From positions 1 to 39,372 of the forward strand of contig SFEX01000021.1 of assembly GCA_004557075.1 (NCBI GenBank): a stretch of DNA of 39,372 nucleotides, given 5' to 3'. Positions 15,321 to 23,416 of the stretch are shown piece after piece. Under the pieces are notes generated by a model. The model did no database searches and had not been told where the DNA came from. It saw only the letters and a program-made list of their open reading frames with translations. Numbering within the stretch: position 1 is the first letter of the stretch; every line of letters starts with the position of its first letter. Position numbers and translations under genes: made by a program. The stretch comes from Clostridiales bacterium. GTDB taxonomy: Bacteria; Bacillota; Clostridia; Oscillospirales; Oscillospiraceae.

Positions 15321-17033
15321 TTATTTCTGCCCGGATCTTTTGCGGGCTTCCTCGAACTTTTTGAGAGCCTCCTCATACTCGCGGCGGGCGGCCTCGTAAT
15401 CGGCCTGACGCGCCTCGCTCTCAAGGCGCTCGGTCTCCTCGTTGAGCCTGCGGGTCATCTCCTCAAGCTCCTCGATATCCTTAGCGCTTTTGACATCCTT
15501 CGGTGCCTCGGCACGACGCTTTGACTTCTTCGGCGCGGGCTTTTCGTCCTCCTCGTCGTCGTCATAGTCGCCGTAGTCGTCGTAATTGCGCACCTTGGGC
15601 TTCCGGGCGCGGCGCTGCTTTTCCTTCTTGGGCGCGGGCTCTTCAACGCCGTCATCGTAGAATCTGGACGGCGCCGCCTTTTCGGGCGCGACGCCCGCGA
15701 GAGCGCCGTTATAGGACTTGACGCAGACCGCGGCGAGTATAGCGGCGATAAGAGCGACCGCGAGCAGAACCAGCATGGCGATGCTCTGCATGCTGCCGTC
15801 GCCGGAGCCGTCGGAAAGGGCGTAGGTGAAATACATATAATCCTTCGTGAAGCCGTAGATATTCAGGGCAGCGGCGCCCACGGCGGTTATGCCGCCGGCT
15901 AAAAGCGCAAGACGCAGCTTCAGACCGTTCGGGCGAAGCGCGGCGACAAGCCCTGCGGCTCCGGCGATGACGCCTACAACGCAGAGTATGCGCAGCAGCG
16001 AGCAAAGGCTCTGGCGAACGTCAAGCTCGGCGGTGAGCCTGTCGGTGTCCTCCTCGGTGTATTCGCGCGCGGCCGCGAGCACGGACTCGTAGTCTGTCTC
16101 ATCGGTCACCTTGTCGGCGATGCCGTCGATATCCATGAGCGTGGCGATGCCGGTCTTTACCGCTTCCTCGGCGTCGTCAAACTCCGTGAGCTGATCCTTC
16201 AGCTCGTTCATCTTGTCAACGTTCTCGTTGAGCTGCGTCTGCCCGGCGTTGAGCTGATTTTTGGCGCTGGCAAGCTGAGCCTTGCCGGCGTCAAGCTGCG
16301 CCTTTGCCGCGTCGAGCTGGGACTTGCCGTTATCGAGCTGCACCTTGGCATCGGCAAGCTGAGCTTTGCCGTCAGCAAGCTGCTGCTCGGCGTCGGCTAT
16401 CTTGGCGTTTGCAGCGCTCAGCTCCGCCTGACCGGCCTCATATTCGCGTATCGCGTCCTTGAGCTCCTGAACGGAGGTATAGCCGTGCCGCGCCAGATAC
16501 TCGGAGATGCGGTCGGAGCTGTCGATAAGATTTATAACATCGTAAACGGGCTTGGCTCGCTCATACGCGGGCGTCGCCGCGTCAAGCCGCTCCTGACCCG
16601 CGTCGCGCTGGAGCTTTGCCTCGGCGAGCTGGTCCTCGGCGTCGGCGATCTTCTGCTCGGCGGCGTTATACTCGGCGAGCTTTTCGTTGTAGAGCTTTTC
16701 CGCCGCGTCATACTCCGCCTGACCCTGGGCTATGCGGTTTGCGCCGGCGTTATACTGCGCCTGTCCCTGGCTGAGCTTCGTCCCGCCGACGTCGTCGGTC
16801 ACGACGCTCTCGGCAAACTCGCGCTCGTCCTCGGCGCGCTGCTCCTCGTTCTGTTTCAGCTCGGCGACGCGCTCGTCAAGGATATCGACGAAATCAATGA
16901 TATCCGCTCTCTGATTTCTCTTGAAGCGGAGTATCTGCGAGATATCGTCCATACCTGAGCTTGCAGCAAAAAAGCCGAATATCGAGGCCAATATCAGGCA
17001 TACGCTGATCGCGGTCAACAATGTTCTTTTCAT
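15321..17033 (-). CDS. Coiled-coil membrane protein paired with MMPL transporter
   Basis: A 570-residue protein. One N-terminal membrane segment (about 5-25) is followed by a long predicted coiled coil (about 50-300). It includes a 7-residue repeat array such as QLADAKVQLDNGKSQLDAAK repeated with small changes around residues 208-265. Three hydrophobic segments lie at about 345-435. The C-terminal cytoplasmic tail is very charged, with an Asp/Tyr stretch, basic patches and a final Glu-rich helix. The layout recalls YhgE/Pip-like or RND-accessory proteins. It follows the MMPL gene by 63 bp on the same strand with AGAAAGGAAAAG as ribosome site, so it probably works with that transporter. Exact function unknown. 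Confidence 0.7.
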   Translation of the reverse strand: MKRTLLTAISVCLILASIFGFFAASSGMDDISQILRFKRNQRADIIDFVDILDERVAELKQNEEQRAEDEREFAESVVTDDVGGTKLSQGQAQYNAGANRIAQGQAEYDAAEKLYNEKLAEYNAAEQKIADAEDQLAEAKLQRDAGQERLDAATPAYERAKPVYDVINLIDSSDRISEYLARHGYTSVQELKDAIREYEAGQAELSAANAKIADAEQQLADGKAQLADAKVQLDNGKSQLDAAKAQLDAGKAQLASAKNQLNAGQTQLNENVDKMNELKDQLTEFDDAEEAVKTGIATLMDIDGIADKVTDETDYESVLAAAREYTEEDTDRLTAELDVRQSLCSLLRILCVVGVIAGAAGLVAALRPNGLKLRLALLAGGITAVGAAALNIYGFTKDYMYFTYALSDGSGDGSMQSIAMLVLLAVALIAAILAAVCVKSYNGALAGVAPEKAAPSRFYDDGVEEPAPKKEKQRRARKPKVRNYDDYGDYDDDEEDEKPAPKKSKRRAEAPKDVKSAKDIEELEEMTRRLNEETERLESEARQADYEAARREYEEALKKFEEARKRSGQK

Positions 17034-17096
17034 TTTGCTTTTCCTTTCTCAATGCGCCGGAATGAGTTCCCCCATCATCCCGACACTGTAATTACG

Positions 17097-19418
17097 TTAT
17101 TTTGTGTTTTTCCTCTGCTGCCGCGCAAGATCCTCGAAATCCTCGGCAAAGCGCACGGGAAGCGCTCTGCGCCCTCTGCCGGAAAATCTTGTCCTGCGGA
17201 TGAACTTATCCCCCCAGATAAGCGTCTGCGGAAGAACGAAGAATACCAGAAACAGCGATATGAATGTACCACGGCCAAGGGCCACGCCTATGGCGGAGGT
17301 GGTCGGCTCGCTCGTGAGCAGGCCGATGAGCAGACCGGCGATTGCAAGGATGCTGCCGGAGGTTATGAGCGTCGGCAGTGCGCCGTTTAGCGCTCCGACC
17401 ACGGCCTTGCGGCGCGAGACGCGCTGATCGCGCAGGGTCGTATAGCGATTGGAGACAACTATGGCGTAGTCGATGTTCGCGCCCATCTGAATGGCGCTGA
17501 CTATGAGGTAGCCGACGAAGAATATGTGGTCGCCCGTGAAATACGGAACGGAAAAGTTTATCCAAATACTGCCCTGAATGACCGCGATGAGCAGCACCGC
17601 GAGTCCGAACGAGCGGAAGGTGAGTATAATGACTAAAACGACGAAAACGGCCGAGAGCACGCTGACCATGACGCTGTCCTGCGAGAAGGACATATCGAGA
17701 TCGCGGGCTGCCGTCGCGTCGCCGGCGACGTAAACGTCGTCGCCGTAATAGCTCTCGGCAATATTGTGCAGCTCTCCGATGAGCGCGTAGGTCTCGTCGC
17801 TCTGCACGGCAGTGTCGCAGTAGATGAGCATGCGGCTGTAGTGCCTGCCCTGAAGCTGCGCCTTGGCATCGGTAAGCTGGGCGTAAAGATCCTCGACCGT
17901 GCCGAGCTGATCTGCCGGAAGCTCCACCACGCCGCTCTCGACGGTGTCATACAGGAACAGGAACAGGTCGATGAGCGGGACTTTGTACCGGTGCAGATCC
18001 TCCGTCACGAGGTCGTAGTCGGAGTTGTGCGCGGCATAGTAGGCAAACAGAGCCGAGGCCGTCACATTGTCAAGCCCGGCAAGCTGCGAAAACTCGTCGA
18101 TGCTGAGCTTGTCCCCAAGGCGGTAGTGGTCGAGCACCTCGACGCTTGCAATGCCGAGCACGGAGGTGACATGCTCCTTTTCCGCTATCTCGTCGAGCAT
18201 TTTTGCCTCCGTCTCGTAGTCGCCGGAGGGCACGACGAGCGCCATCATGTTGTTCTCGCCGAAGGTGTCGATTATCTGCGCGTGTGCCTCCTGACTTTCG
18301 TTCATGCGCACGGGGTAGACGTCGCGGTAGTTATATGAAAACGGGCACTGGTTTGAAAAATACAGGCCGACAAGCGCAATGCAGATGAACACCGGCGGGA
18401 TTATCTTGCGCGTTTTCCACGCGAAGCGGCCTATGCCGTCGATGCGCGGGACGAAGCTGCGGTGCTTTGTCTTTTCTATCGCCTTGCCGAAGGCCAGCAG
18501 CAGCCCCGGCATGAGCAGGAACACCGATAGCATGGAGAACACGATGGATTTTATCAGCACCTTGCCGAGGTCGCCGCCGAGACCGAACTGCATGAAGGTC
18601 ATGGCGATAAGCCCGCCTATGGTGGTGAGGCTTGATGACGCGATCTCCGGCACGGCCTTTTCCAGCGCAAGTATCATCGCCTCGCGCTGATCGGAGGCGT
18701 TCAGCTTTTCCTCGGCAAAGCGGTTGCAGAGTATGACGGCGTAGTCGATGGCAAGCGCAAGCTGGAGGATGAGCGTCACGGAATTTGAGACATAGGATAT
18801 CGATTCAAACAGAAAGTTTGTGCCTATCTGGAGTATTGCCGCCGCAACGAAGGTGATTATAAGCACCGGCACCTCGGCATAGCTGCGCGAGGTGAGCAGC
18901 AGCAGAGCAGAGACTATTATGACGACCAAAATGCCGACATAGATCATTTCCCTGACTATGGCGCTGTTGAGGTCGGCTCCGACCTCGGTGTATATCTTCG
19001 CATCGCCCGAGGCGTTTACAAGAGTGCGAAGCTCACTCAGCGCGTTTATGCTCACTTCGTCGCCTTCCCCGCCCGCGAACGACACATCAAACAGCGCGCA
19101 GTTATCCTTATAGTGCTTCTCTGTGTCGTCAAAATCCGCCGAGCGTATGCCGTCTATCTCCCGAATCTCGGCAGCAAGCTCCTGCGCCCTGTCAACGGAG
19201 ATATCCTCCACCATGACCCTCGCCGTGCCGTAGGTGATAAATTCGCCCTTCATGGCGGCAAGACCCCGGCGCGTCTCCGTCTCGGCGGGGAGGAAATTAT
19301 ACAGGTTATCCTCAACGACCGTCAGCGTGGAGGTATATATAGACAGCAGCGCCGCTGCCAGAAACAATATCATTATAAGCTTTCTTTTATCAACAATGAA
19401 CTTTGCGATGTTATGCAT
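17097..19418 (-). CDS. MMPL/RND-family transporter
   Basis: A 773-residue transporter with two repeated halves, each one membrane helix, a large outer loop and a helix bundle. The first bundle has LALAIDYAVILCNRFAEEK and the second IQMGANIDYAIVVSNRY, the paired Asp-Tyr motifs typical of MMPL proteins that couple transport to protons. The family exports lipids or other hydrophobic molecules; the cargo here is unknown. It is first in a two-gene unit with the coiled-coil protein. The Shine-Dalgarno is weak (CGGAG 7 bp before the ATG). Confidence 0.88.
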   Translation of the reverse strand: MHNIAKFIVDKRKLIMILFLAAALLSIYTSTLTVVEDNLYNFLPAETETRRGLAAMKGEFITYGTARVMVEDISVDRAQELAAEIREIDGIRSADFDDTEKHYKDNCALFDVSFAGGEGDEVSINALSELRTLVNASGDAKIYTEVGADLNSAIVREMIYVGILVVIIVSALLLLTSRSYAEVPVLIITFVAAAILQIGTNFLFESISYVSNSVTLILQLALAIDYAVILCNRFAEEKLNASDQREAMILALEKAVPEIASSSLTTIGGLIAMTFMQFGLGGDLGKVLIKSIVFSMLSVFLLMPGLLLAFGKAIEKTKHRSFVPRIDGIGRFAWKTRKIIPPVFICIALVGLYFSNQCPFSYNYRDVYPVRMNESQEAHAQIIDTFGENNMMALVVPSGDYETEAKMLDEIAEKEHVTSVLGIASVEVLDHYRLGDKLSIDEFSQLAGLDNVTASALFAYYAAHNSDYDLVTEDLHRYKVPLIDLFLFLYDTVESGVVELPADQLGTVEDLYAQLTDAKAQLQGRHYSRMLIYCDTAVQSDETYALIGELHNIAESYYGDDVYVAGDATAARDLDMSFSQDSVMVSVLSAVFVVLVIILTFRSFGLAVLLIAVIQGSIWINFSVPYFTGDHIFFVGYLIVSAIQMGANIDYAIVVSNRYTTLRDQRVSRRKAVVGALNGALPTLITSGSILAIAGLLIGLLTSEPTTSAIGVALGRGTFISLFLVFFVLPQTLIWGDKFIRRTRFSGRGRRALPVRFAEDFEDLARQQRKNTK

Positions 19419-19452
19419 GATAAGACTCCGTACATTAGTGATGCATCAAGAT

Positions 19453-19541
19453 ATTCTATTACATTATTGAGAATACTTCAAGGGAGATTTGTCAATTTTT
19501 TATTAATAATGCTTGAATAATGCCGAAAAGGGCGATATAAT
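19453..19541. promoter_or_regulatory. Divergent promoters for MMPL and CDF genes
   Basis: Plus strand: TTGAAT (19513-19518), 17-nt spacer, TATAAT (19536-19541), followed by AGGAGG (19552-19557) for the CDF gene. Minus strand: TTGAAG (19481-19476), 17-nt spacer, TAGAAT (19458-19453). The MMPL promoter is the less certain one. Confidence 0.6.
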
Positions 19542-19564
19542 CAAATCCCTTAGGAGGATGATGT

Positions 19565-20734
19565 ATGGTAACATTTCTTTCCAAGCTGTTTATAAAAAAT
19601 CCCGGCGATTACGCCGATCAGGTCGTGCGAAAGGCCTACGGCAGCCTGTGCAGTATTCTCGGCATTTTCCTGAACGTGCTGCTGTTCGCGGGCAAGTACA
19701 TCGCAGGGGTCATCTCCGGCTCGATAGCCATAACGGCCGACGCTTTCAATAACCTCTCCGACGCGGGCTCATCCGCCATCTCGCTGCTGGGCTTTCGCCT
19801 CTCGGGCAAAAGACCCGACCCGGATCACCCATTTGGCCACGGCAGGATAGAGTACATATCCGGCCTTGCCGTCGCCGCGATGATAATCGTCATGGGCGTG
19901 GAGCTGCTCATAAGCTCGGTGCAGAAGATAATAAGCCCCGAGCCTGTCGAGGTCGGACTTCTTCCGGCAATCATACTGGTTGTGTCCATATTAGTCAAGG
20001 TCTATATGTGCGTTTACAACAAATCCGTCGGCAAAAAGATAGGCTCGACCGCCATGATAGCAACGGGAACGGACAGCCTGTCCGACTCGATAGCCACCGC
20101 CGTCGTGCTGCTTTCGATGGGCGTTACTTATGTATTCGACGTGAATATCGACGGCTACGCGGGCGTTTTGGTCGCTGCGTTCATCCTCTTTGCGGGCTAC
20201 AACGTCGCCAAGGACACACTCTCCCCGCTGCTGGGTCAGGCTCCCGACCCGGAGTTTGTTGACAGCATAGAGGAGCTTGTTATGAGCAGCGGCTCCGTCA
20301 TCGGCATGCACGATTTAGTTGTGCATGACTACGGCCCGGGCAGGGTTATGATAAGCCTGCATGCGGAGGTTGACGGCAAGGGCGATATCTTTGAGCTTCA
20401 CGATGAGATAGACCTCATCGAGCGCAGGCTCAAGGATGAGCTTGGCTGCGACGCGACCATACACATGGACCCCGTTGAGACCGACAACGAGCAGGTGACG
20501 GCCGAGCGCCGTGCGCTCGAGGGCGTGTTAGCGGAGCTGGGCTGCATCATCAGCATGCACGATTTCCGCATGGTCGTAGGGCCGAGCCACACGAATCTTA
20601 TTTTCGACGTCGTCGTCGCGCCCGATTGCAGCAAGACCCCGGCTCAGGTGCGCAGCGAGGTATGCGCGGCTGTTGAGGAAAAGCTTCCGAACCGCTTTGC
20701 CGTAGTTAACGTCGATACCTCCTTTGTGAAGTAG
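19565..20734 (+). CDS. Cation diffusion facilitator, possibly Mn2+ exporter
   Basis: A 389-residue CDF transporter with six membrane helices and a long C-terminal cytoplasmic domain (about 215-389) that dimerises and may hold two ferredoxin-like repeats. The HPFGHGRIEY motif follows helix 2. Transport-site positions read Asn62/Asp66 in helix 2 (NNLSD) and Asp170/Asp174 in helix 5 (DSLSD). Zinc exporters usually have a His in this set; an Asn-Asp-Asp-Asp set resembles manganese-type CDFs, so Mn2+ export is a reasoned guess. The PAP2 gene follows after 2 bp. Confidence 0.9.
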   Translation: MVTFLSKLFIKNPGDYADQVVRKAYGSLCSILGIFLNVLLFAGKYIAGVISGSIAITADAFNNLSDAGSSAISLLGFRLSGKRPDPDHPFGHGRIEYISGLAVAAMIIVMGVELLISSVQKIISPEPVEVGLLPAIILVVSILVKVYMCVYNKSVGKKIGSTAMIATGTDSLSDSIATAVVLLSMGVTYVFDVNIDGYAGVLVAAFILFAGYNVAKDTLSPLLGQAPDPEFVDSIEELVMSSGSVIGMHDLVVHDYGPGRVMISLHAEVDGKGDIFELHDEIDLIERRLKDELGCDATIHMDPVETDNEQVTAERRALEGVLAELGCIISMHDFRMVVGPSHTNLIFDVVVAPDCSKTPAQVRSEVCAAVEEKLPNRFAVVNVDTSFVK

Positions 20735-20736
20735 CC

Positions 20737-21444
20737 ATGGCAGAGACATCAAGTCTTAGAAGGCCGTTTCCGAGGTACGCCGTTATACCGCTGGCGCTCC
20801 TTATATGCTTGCACTTTACCGTTTATAACGGCACGAAGCTTATAAATGTGCTCATACCGGCGGTAAACGTCAGCCTTCCCATCGACGCGGCTATACCGCT
20901 TGTGCCGGAGTGGGTCTTTATCTACGAGCTTACGTTTCTGTTCTGGGCTGCGGGGATGATAATGGTCGGGAGCCAGAAGGAAATCCTGTGCTATAAGCTG
21001 CTCGGCTGCACCGTCGTGGCGGAGCTAATATGTGCGGTGTTTTTCCTGTTTATGCCGTCGTATGTTGTGATCCCGGAGCTTGAAGTTGACAGCCTTGCTT
21101 CGTGGATGCTTGCATTCACATATCAAATGGACGTGCCGACCAACTGCTTCCCGTCCATGCACTGCCTGCTGGCGTATATAGTCTTCCGGCAGTCGTTTTA
21201 CTGTGATAATGTAAAGCCGTGGATGAAAGCGCTTGCGGGCGTTATCACGGTGCTTGTGTGCCTGTCAACGGTTTTTGTCAAGCAGCATGTGGTGCTCGAT
21301 ATTATAGGCGGGCTTTTCTGCGGCGAGCTTGCGATGCAGTGGGGCATGAGGTCGAATGTATGGAAGGTATTTTATAAAGTCAACAAAAAATTAATGCCAA
21401 AGATTTGGAAAGATAACGAATTGGTATTTGCGGAGGAAAAATGA
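20737..21444 (+). CDS. PAP2-family membrane phosphatase
   Basis: A 235-residue membrane protein with about six hydrophobic segments. NCFPSMHC corresponds to the PAP2 SxxxH motif, and VKQHVVLDIIGG to the final catalytic His-containing motif. The family removes phosphate from lipid phosphates or transfers head groups; the substrate is not evident. It starts 2 bp after the CDF stop and overlaps the ACT gene by 4 bp (ATGA), so it is in the middle of a four-gene operon. Confidence 0.82.
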   Translation: MAETSSLRRPFPRYAVIPLALLICLHFTVYNGTKLINVLIPAVNVSLPIDAAIPLVPEWVFIYELTFLFWAAGMIMVGSQKEILCYKLLGCTVVAELICAVFFLFMPSYVVIPELEVDSLASWMLAFTYQMDVPTNCFPSMHCLLAYIVFRQSFYCDNVKPWMKALAGVITVLVCLSTVFVKQHVVLDIIGGLFCGELAMQWGMRSNVWKVFYKVNKKLMPKIWKDNELVFAEEK

Positions 21445-21710
21445 AAGCTGTAATGACTGTTATAGGCGCCGACTGCATAGGCATAGTGGCGCAGGTCAGC
21501 ACCCTGCTGGCGAAAATGAACGTGAATATACTGGACGTGAGCCAGACCATCATGGAGGGGCTTTTCACCATGACCATGCTGGTGGACACCGCAAAAAGCG
21601 AGCAGCGGTTTGAGGATATACGCGCGGCTCTTGACGCCAAGGGCGTGGAGATGGGGCTGAAGATACGCATCCAGCGCGCGGATCTGTTCACCGCGATGCA
21701 CAGAATTTGA
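21441..21710 (+). CDS. ACT-domain protein (UPF0237)
   Basis: An 89-residue single ACT domain, MKAVMTVIGADCIGIVAQVS then LAKMNVNILDVSQTIMEGLF. This is the UPF0237 type, presumed to bind a small regulatory ligand such as an amino acid. It is almost always found next to UPF0210, as here (9-bp gap). Function unknown. Confidence 0.9.
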   Translation: MKAVMTVIGADCIGIVAQVSTLLAKMNVNILDVSQTIMEGLFTMTMLVDTAKSEQRFEDIRAALDAKGVEMGLKIRIQRADLFTAMHRI

Positions 21711-21719
21711 GGTGGAGCG

Positions 21720-23078
21720 ATGCTTGACCTTGCCGATATAAAACAGACGGTGGACATGATAGACCACCAGCATTTAGATATCCGCACCATAACCATGGGC
21801 ATCTCCCTGCTCGACTGCGCCGACCCCGATATAGGCCGCTGCGCGGAAAAGATATACGATAAAATATGCCGCAAGGCCGAAAGGCTCGTCGCCGTCGGCT
21901 GCGACATTGAAAACGAATTCGGCATCCCCATCGTCAATAAGCGCATATCGGTAACGCCGGTCGCGCTCATCGCCGCCGGCTGCGGCAAGGGCGATATCGC
22001 GCATCTTGCGAAGGCTCTGGACGCTGCTGCGCGAAGCTGCGGCGTAAACTTCATCGGCGGCTATTCCGCTCTTGTCCACAAGGGCTTTACAGACAGTGAC
22101 AGGCGCCTTATCGAGAGCATACCCCGCGCCCTCGCGGAAACGGAGCTTGTGTGCTCAAGCGTGAATATAGCGACGACGAAGGCGGGTATCAACATGGACG
22201 CCGTCGCAGCTCTCGGCAGAGTTATAAAGGAGACGGCAGCTCTCACCGCCGACCGCGACGGCTTCGGCTGCGCCAAGCTCGTGGTGTTTGCAAACGCCGT
22301 CGAGGATAACCCCTTCATGGCGGGCGCCTTCCACGGCGTTGGCGAGGGTGAGAGCGTTATAAACGTCGGCGTATCAGGCCCCGGCGTTGTTCACAGTGCG
22401 CTTAAAGAGGTGCGAGGTCTGCCCTTTGATGAGGTGGCGGAGACGATAAAGCGCACCGCGTTCAGGATAACCCGCATGGGTCAGCTTGTTGCTCAGGAGG
22501 CATCGCGCCGACTGGGCGTGCCCTTCGGCGTTGTCGATCTCTCCCTTGCGCCGACGCCCGCAGTCGGCGACAGCGTTGCGCGCATCCTTGAGGAGATGGG
22601 GCTTGAGACCTGCGGAACCCATGGCACCACGGCGGCGCTCGCGCTTTTAAACGACGCGGTGAAAAAGGGCGGCATAATGGCGTCAAGCCATGTCGGAGGC
22701 TTATCGGGCGCGTTCATCCCTGTCAGCGAGGACGAGGGCATGATAGCCGCCGCCGGCAGCGGAGCGCTGACGATAGATAAGCTCGAGGCCATGACCTGCG
22801 TCTGCTCTGTGGGGCTTGACATGATAGCCGTGCCGGGCGATACTCCCGCCGAGACGATATCCGCCATCATCGCCGACGAGGCGGCCATAGGCATGGTAAA
22901 CTCCAAGACGACCGCCGTCAGGATAATCCCCGCGCCCGGAAAGACGGTCGGGGACGAGGTGCAGTTTGGTGGACTGCTCGGCAGCGCGCCGGTCATGAGC
23001 GTGCACGGCGAGAGCGCAAAGGAGTTCATCGCAAGGGGCGGACGCATCCCCGCGCCCATGCAGAGCCTTAAAAACTGA
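21720..23078 (+). CDS. UPF0210 (PFL/DUF711 family) protein
   Basis: A 452-residue protein of normal family length. HQHLDIRTITMGISLLDC, NFIGGYSALVHKGFTDSD and GSGALTIDKLEAMTCVCSVG are characteristic. A structure resembling the glycyl-radical-like PFL fold has been reported, but no function is settled. GGTGG is just ahead of the ATG. It ends the CDF-PAP2-ACT-UPF0210 group; I saw no terminator before the next promoter, 19 bp beyond. Confidence 0.9.
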   Translation: MLDLADIKQTVDMIDHQHLDIRTITMGISLLDCADPDIGRCAEKIYDKICRKAERLVAVGCDIENEFGIPIVNKRISVTPVALIAAGCGKGDIAHLAKALDAAARSCGVNFIGGYSALVHKGFTDSDRRLIESIPRALAETELVCSSVNIATTKAGINMDAVAALGRVIKETAALTADRDGFGCAKLVVFANAVEDNPFMAGAFHGVGEGESVINVGVSGPGVVHSALKEVRGLPFDEVAETIKRTAFRITRMGQLVAQEASRRLGVPFGVVDLSLAPTPAVGDSVARILEEMGLETCGTHGTTAALALLNDAVKKGGIMASSHVGGLSGAFIPVSEDEGMIAAAGSGALTIDKLEAMTCVCSVGLDMIAVPGDTPAETISAIIADEAAIGMVNSKTTAVRIIPAPGKTVGDEVQFGGLLGSAPVMSVHGESAKEFIARGGRIPAPMQSLKN

Positions 23079-23096
23079 AAAAATTCAAATCACATA

Positions 23097-23125
23097 TTGA
23101 CAAAAGGTTTTTTGGTGGTTATAAT
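23097..23125 (+). promoter_or_regulatory. Promoter of the DUF554-aromatic operon
   Basis: Perfect TTGACA (23097-23102), 17-nt spacer, perfect TATAAT (23120-23125). It is the strongest promoter in the window and gives a leader of about 285 nt before the DUF554 start. Confidence 0.85.
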
Positions 23126-23126
23126 T

Positions 23127-23275
23127 TGCCTATCTTTTGCGAAAGGCAGGCGGGTGAACATGATTGTTTGCAATAATAACGCTGCGTGTTCCCTGTCTAA
23201 GTCTGCCCATAACGCCATTTCCGGTATCTTTGCCTTTTTTAATGCAGTACGCTTTTATGCATACTGCATTTTTTA
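23127..23275 (+). ncRNA. Structured leader or small RNA ending in terminator 1
   Basis: From the promoter to a first terminator: AATGCAGTA (23241-23249) pairs perfectly with TACTGCATT (23262-23270), and TTTTTT spans 23269-23274. Upstream, GAAAGGCA (about 23141-23148) can pair with TGCCTTTT (about 23231-23238). Inside that, AGGCGGGTGAACA can pair with TGTTCCCTGTCT, a helix-within-helix layout like a riboswitch. I matched it to no known family by eye. It may be an attenuator or a free RNA of about 145 nt. Pairings were traced by hand. Confidence 0.5.
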
Positions 23276-23315
23276 TTATTATGGGGCAGGAAAACTGATC
23301 CCGCAAAGGACGTAA
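23160..23315 (+). CDS. Possible Phe/Tyr-rich leader peptide
   Basis: A 51-codon ORF inside the leader. Its middle, GIFAFFNAVRFYAYCIFYYY, contains five Phe and five Tyr in 20 residues, encoded across terminator 1 and its T tract. The Shine-Dalgarno is weak (AGGCAGG, AAAGG). Phe/Tyr content ahead of a Phe/Tyr operon is what a leader-peptide attenuator would show, and FAFF recalls pheL of enteric bacteria. However, T-rich terminator DNA itself tends to spell Phe and Tyr codons, so this may be coincidence. Confidence 0.3.
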   Translation: MIVCNNNAACSLSKSAHNAISGIFAFFNAVRFYAYCIFYYYGAGKLIPQRT

Positions 23316-23325
23316 ATGGTGGCAT

Positions 23326-23386
23326 GCCGCTTTGAGCGGCCAATATTGTCATTATGAGCGGCTTCCTTTACGGGGAGCCGCTTTTT
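23326..23386 (+). terminator. Second hairpin/terminator set with alternative pairings
   Basis: GCCGCT (23326-23331) pairs with AGCGGC (23335-23340). Terminator 2 pairs AGCGGCTTCC (23357-23366) with GGGGAGCCGCT (from 23373), followed by five T (to 23386). AGCGGC occurs twice, so GCCGCT could instead pair with the second copy and block terminator 2. It lies 31 bp before the DUF554 start. Confidence 0.6.
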
Positions 23387-23416
23387 AGTTTTGCGATAAG
23401 GAGAAAGACAAACGTT

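Noticed and set aside
23317..23331. T-box antiterminator
   Set aside because: GGTGGCATGCCGC differs from GGTGGNACCGCG at conserved bases, and no Stem I elements were recognised. Kept only as an alternative.
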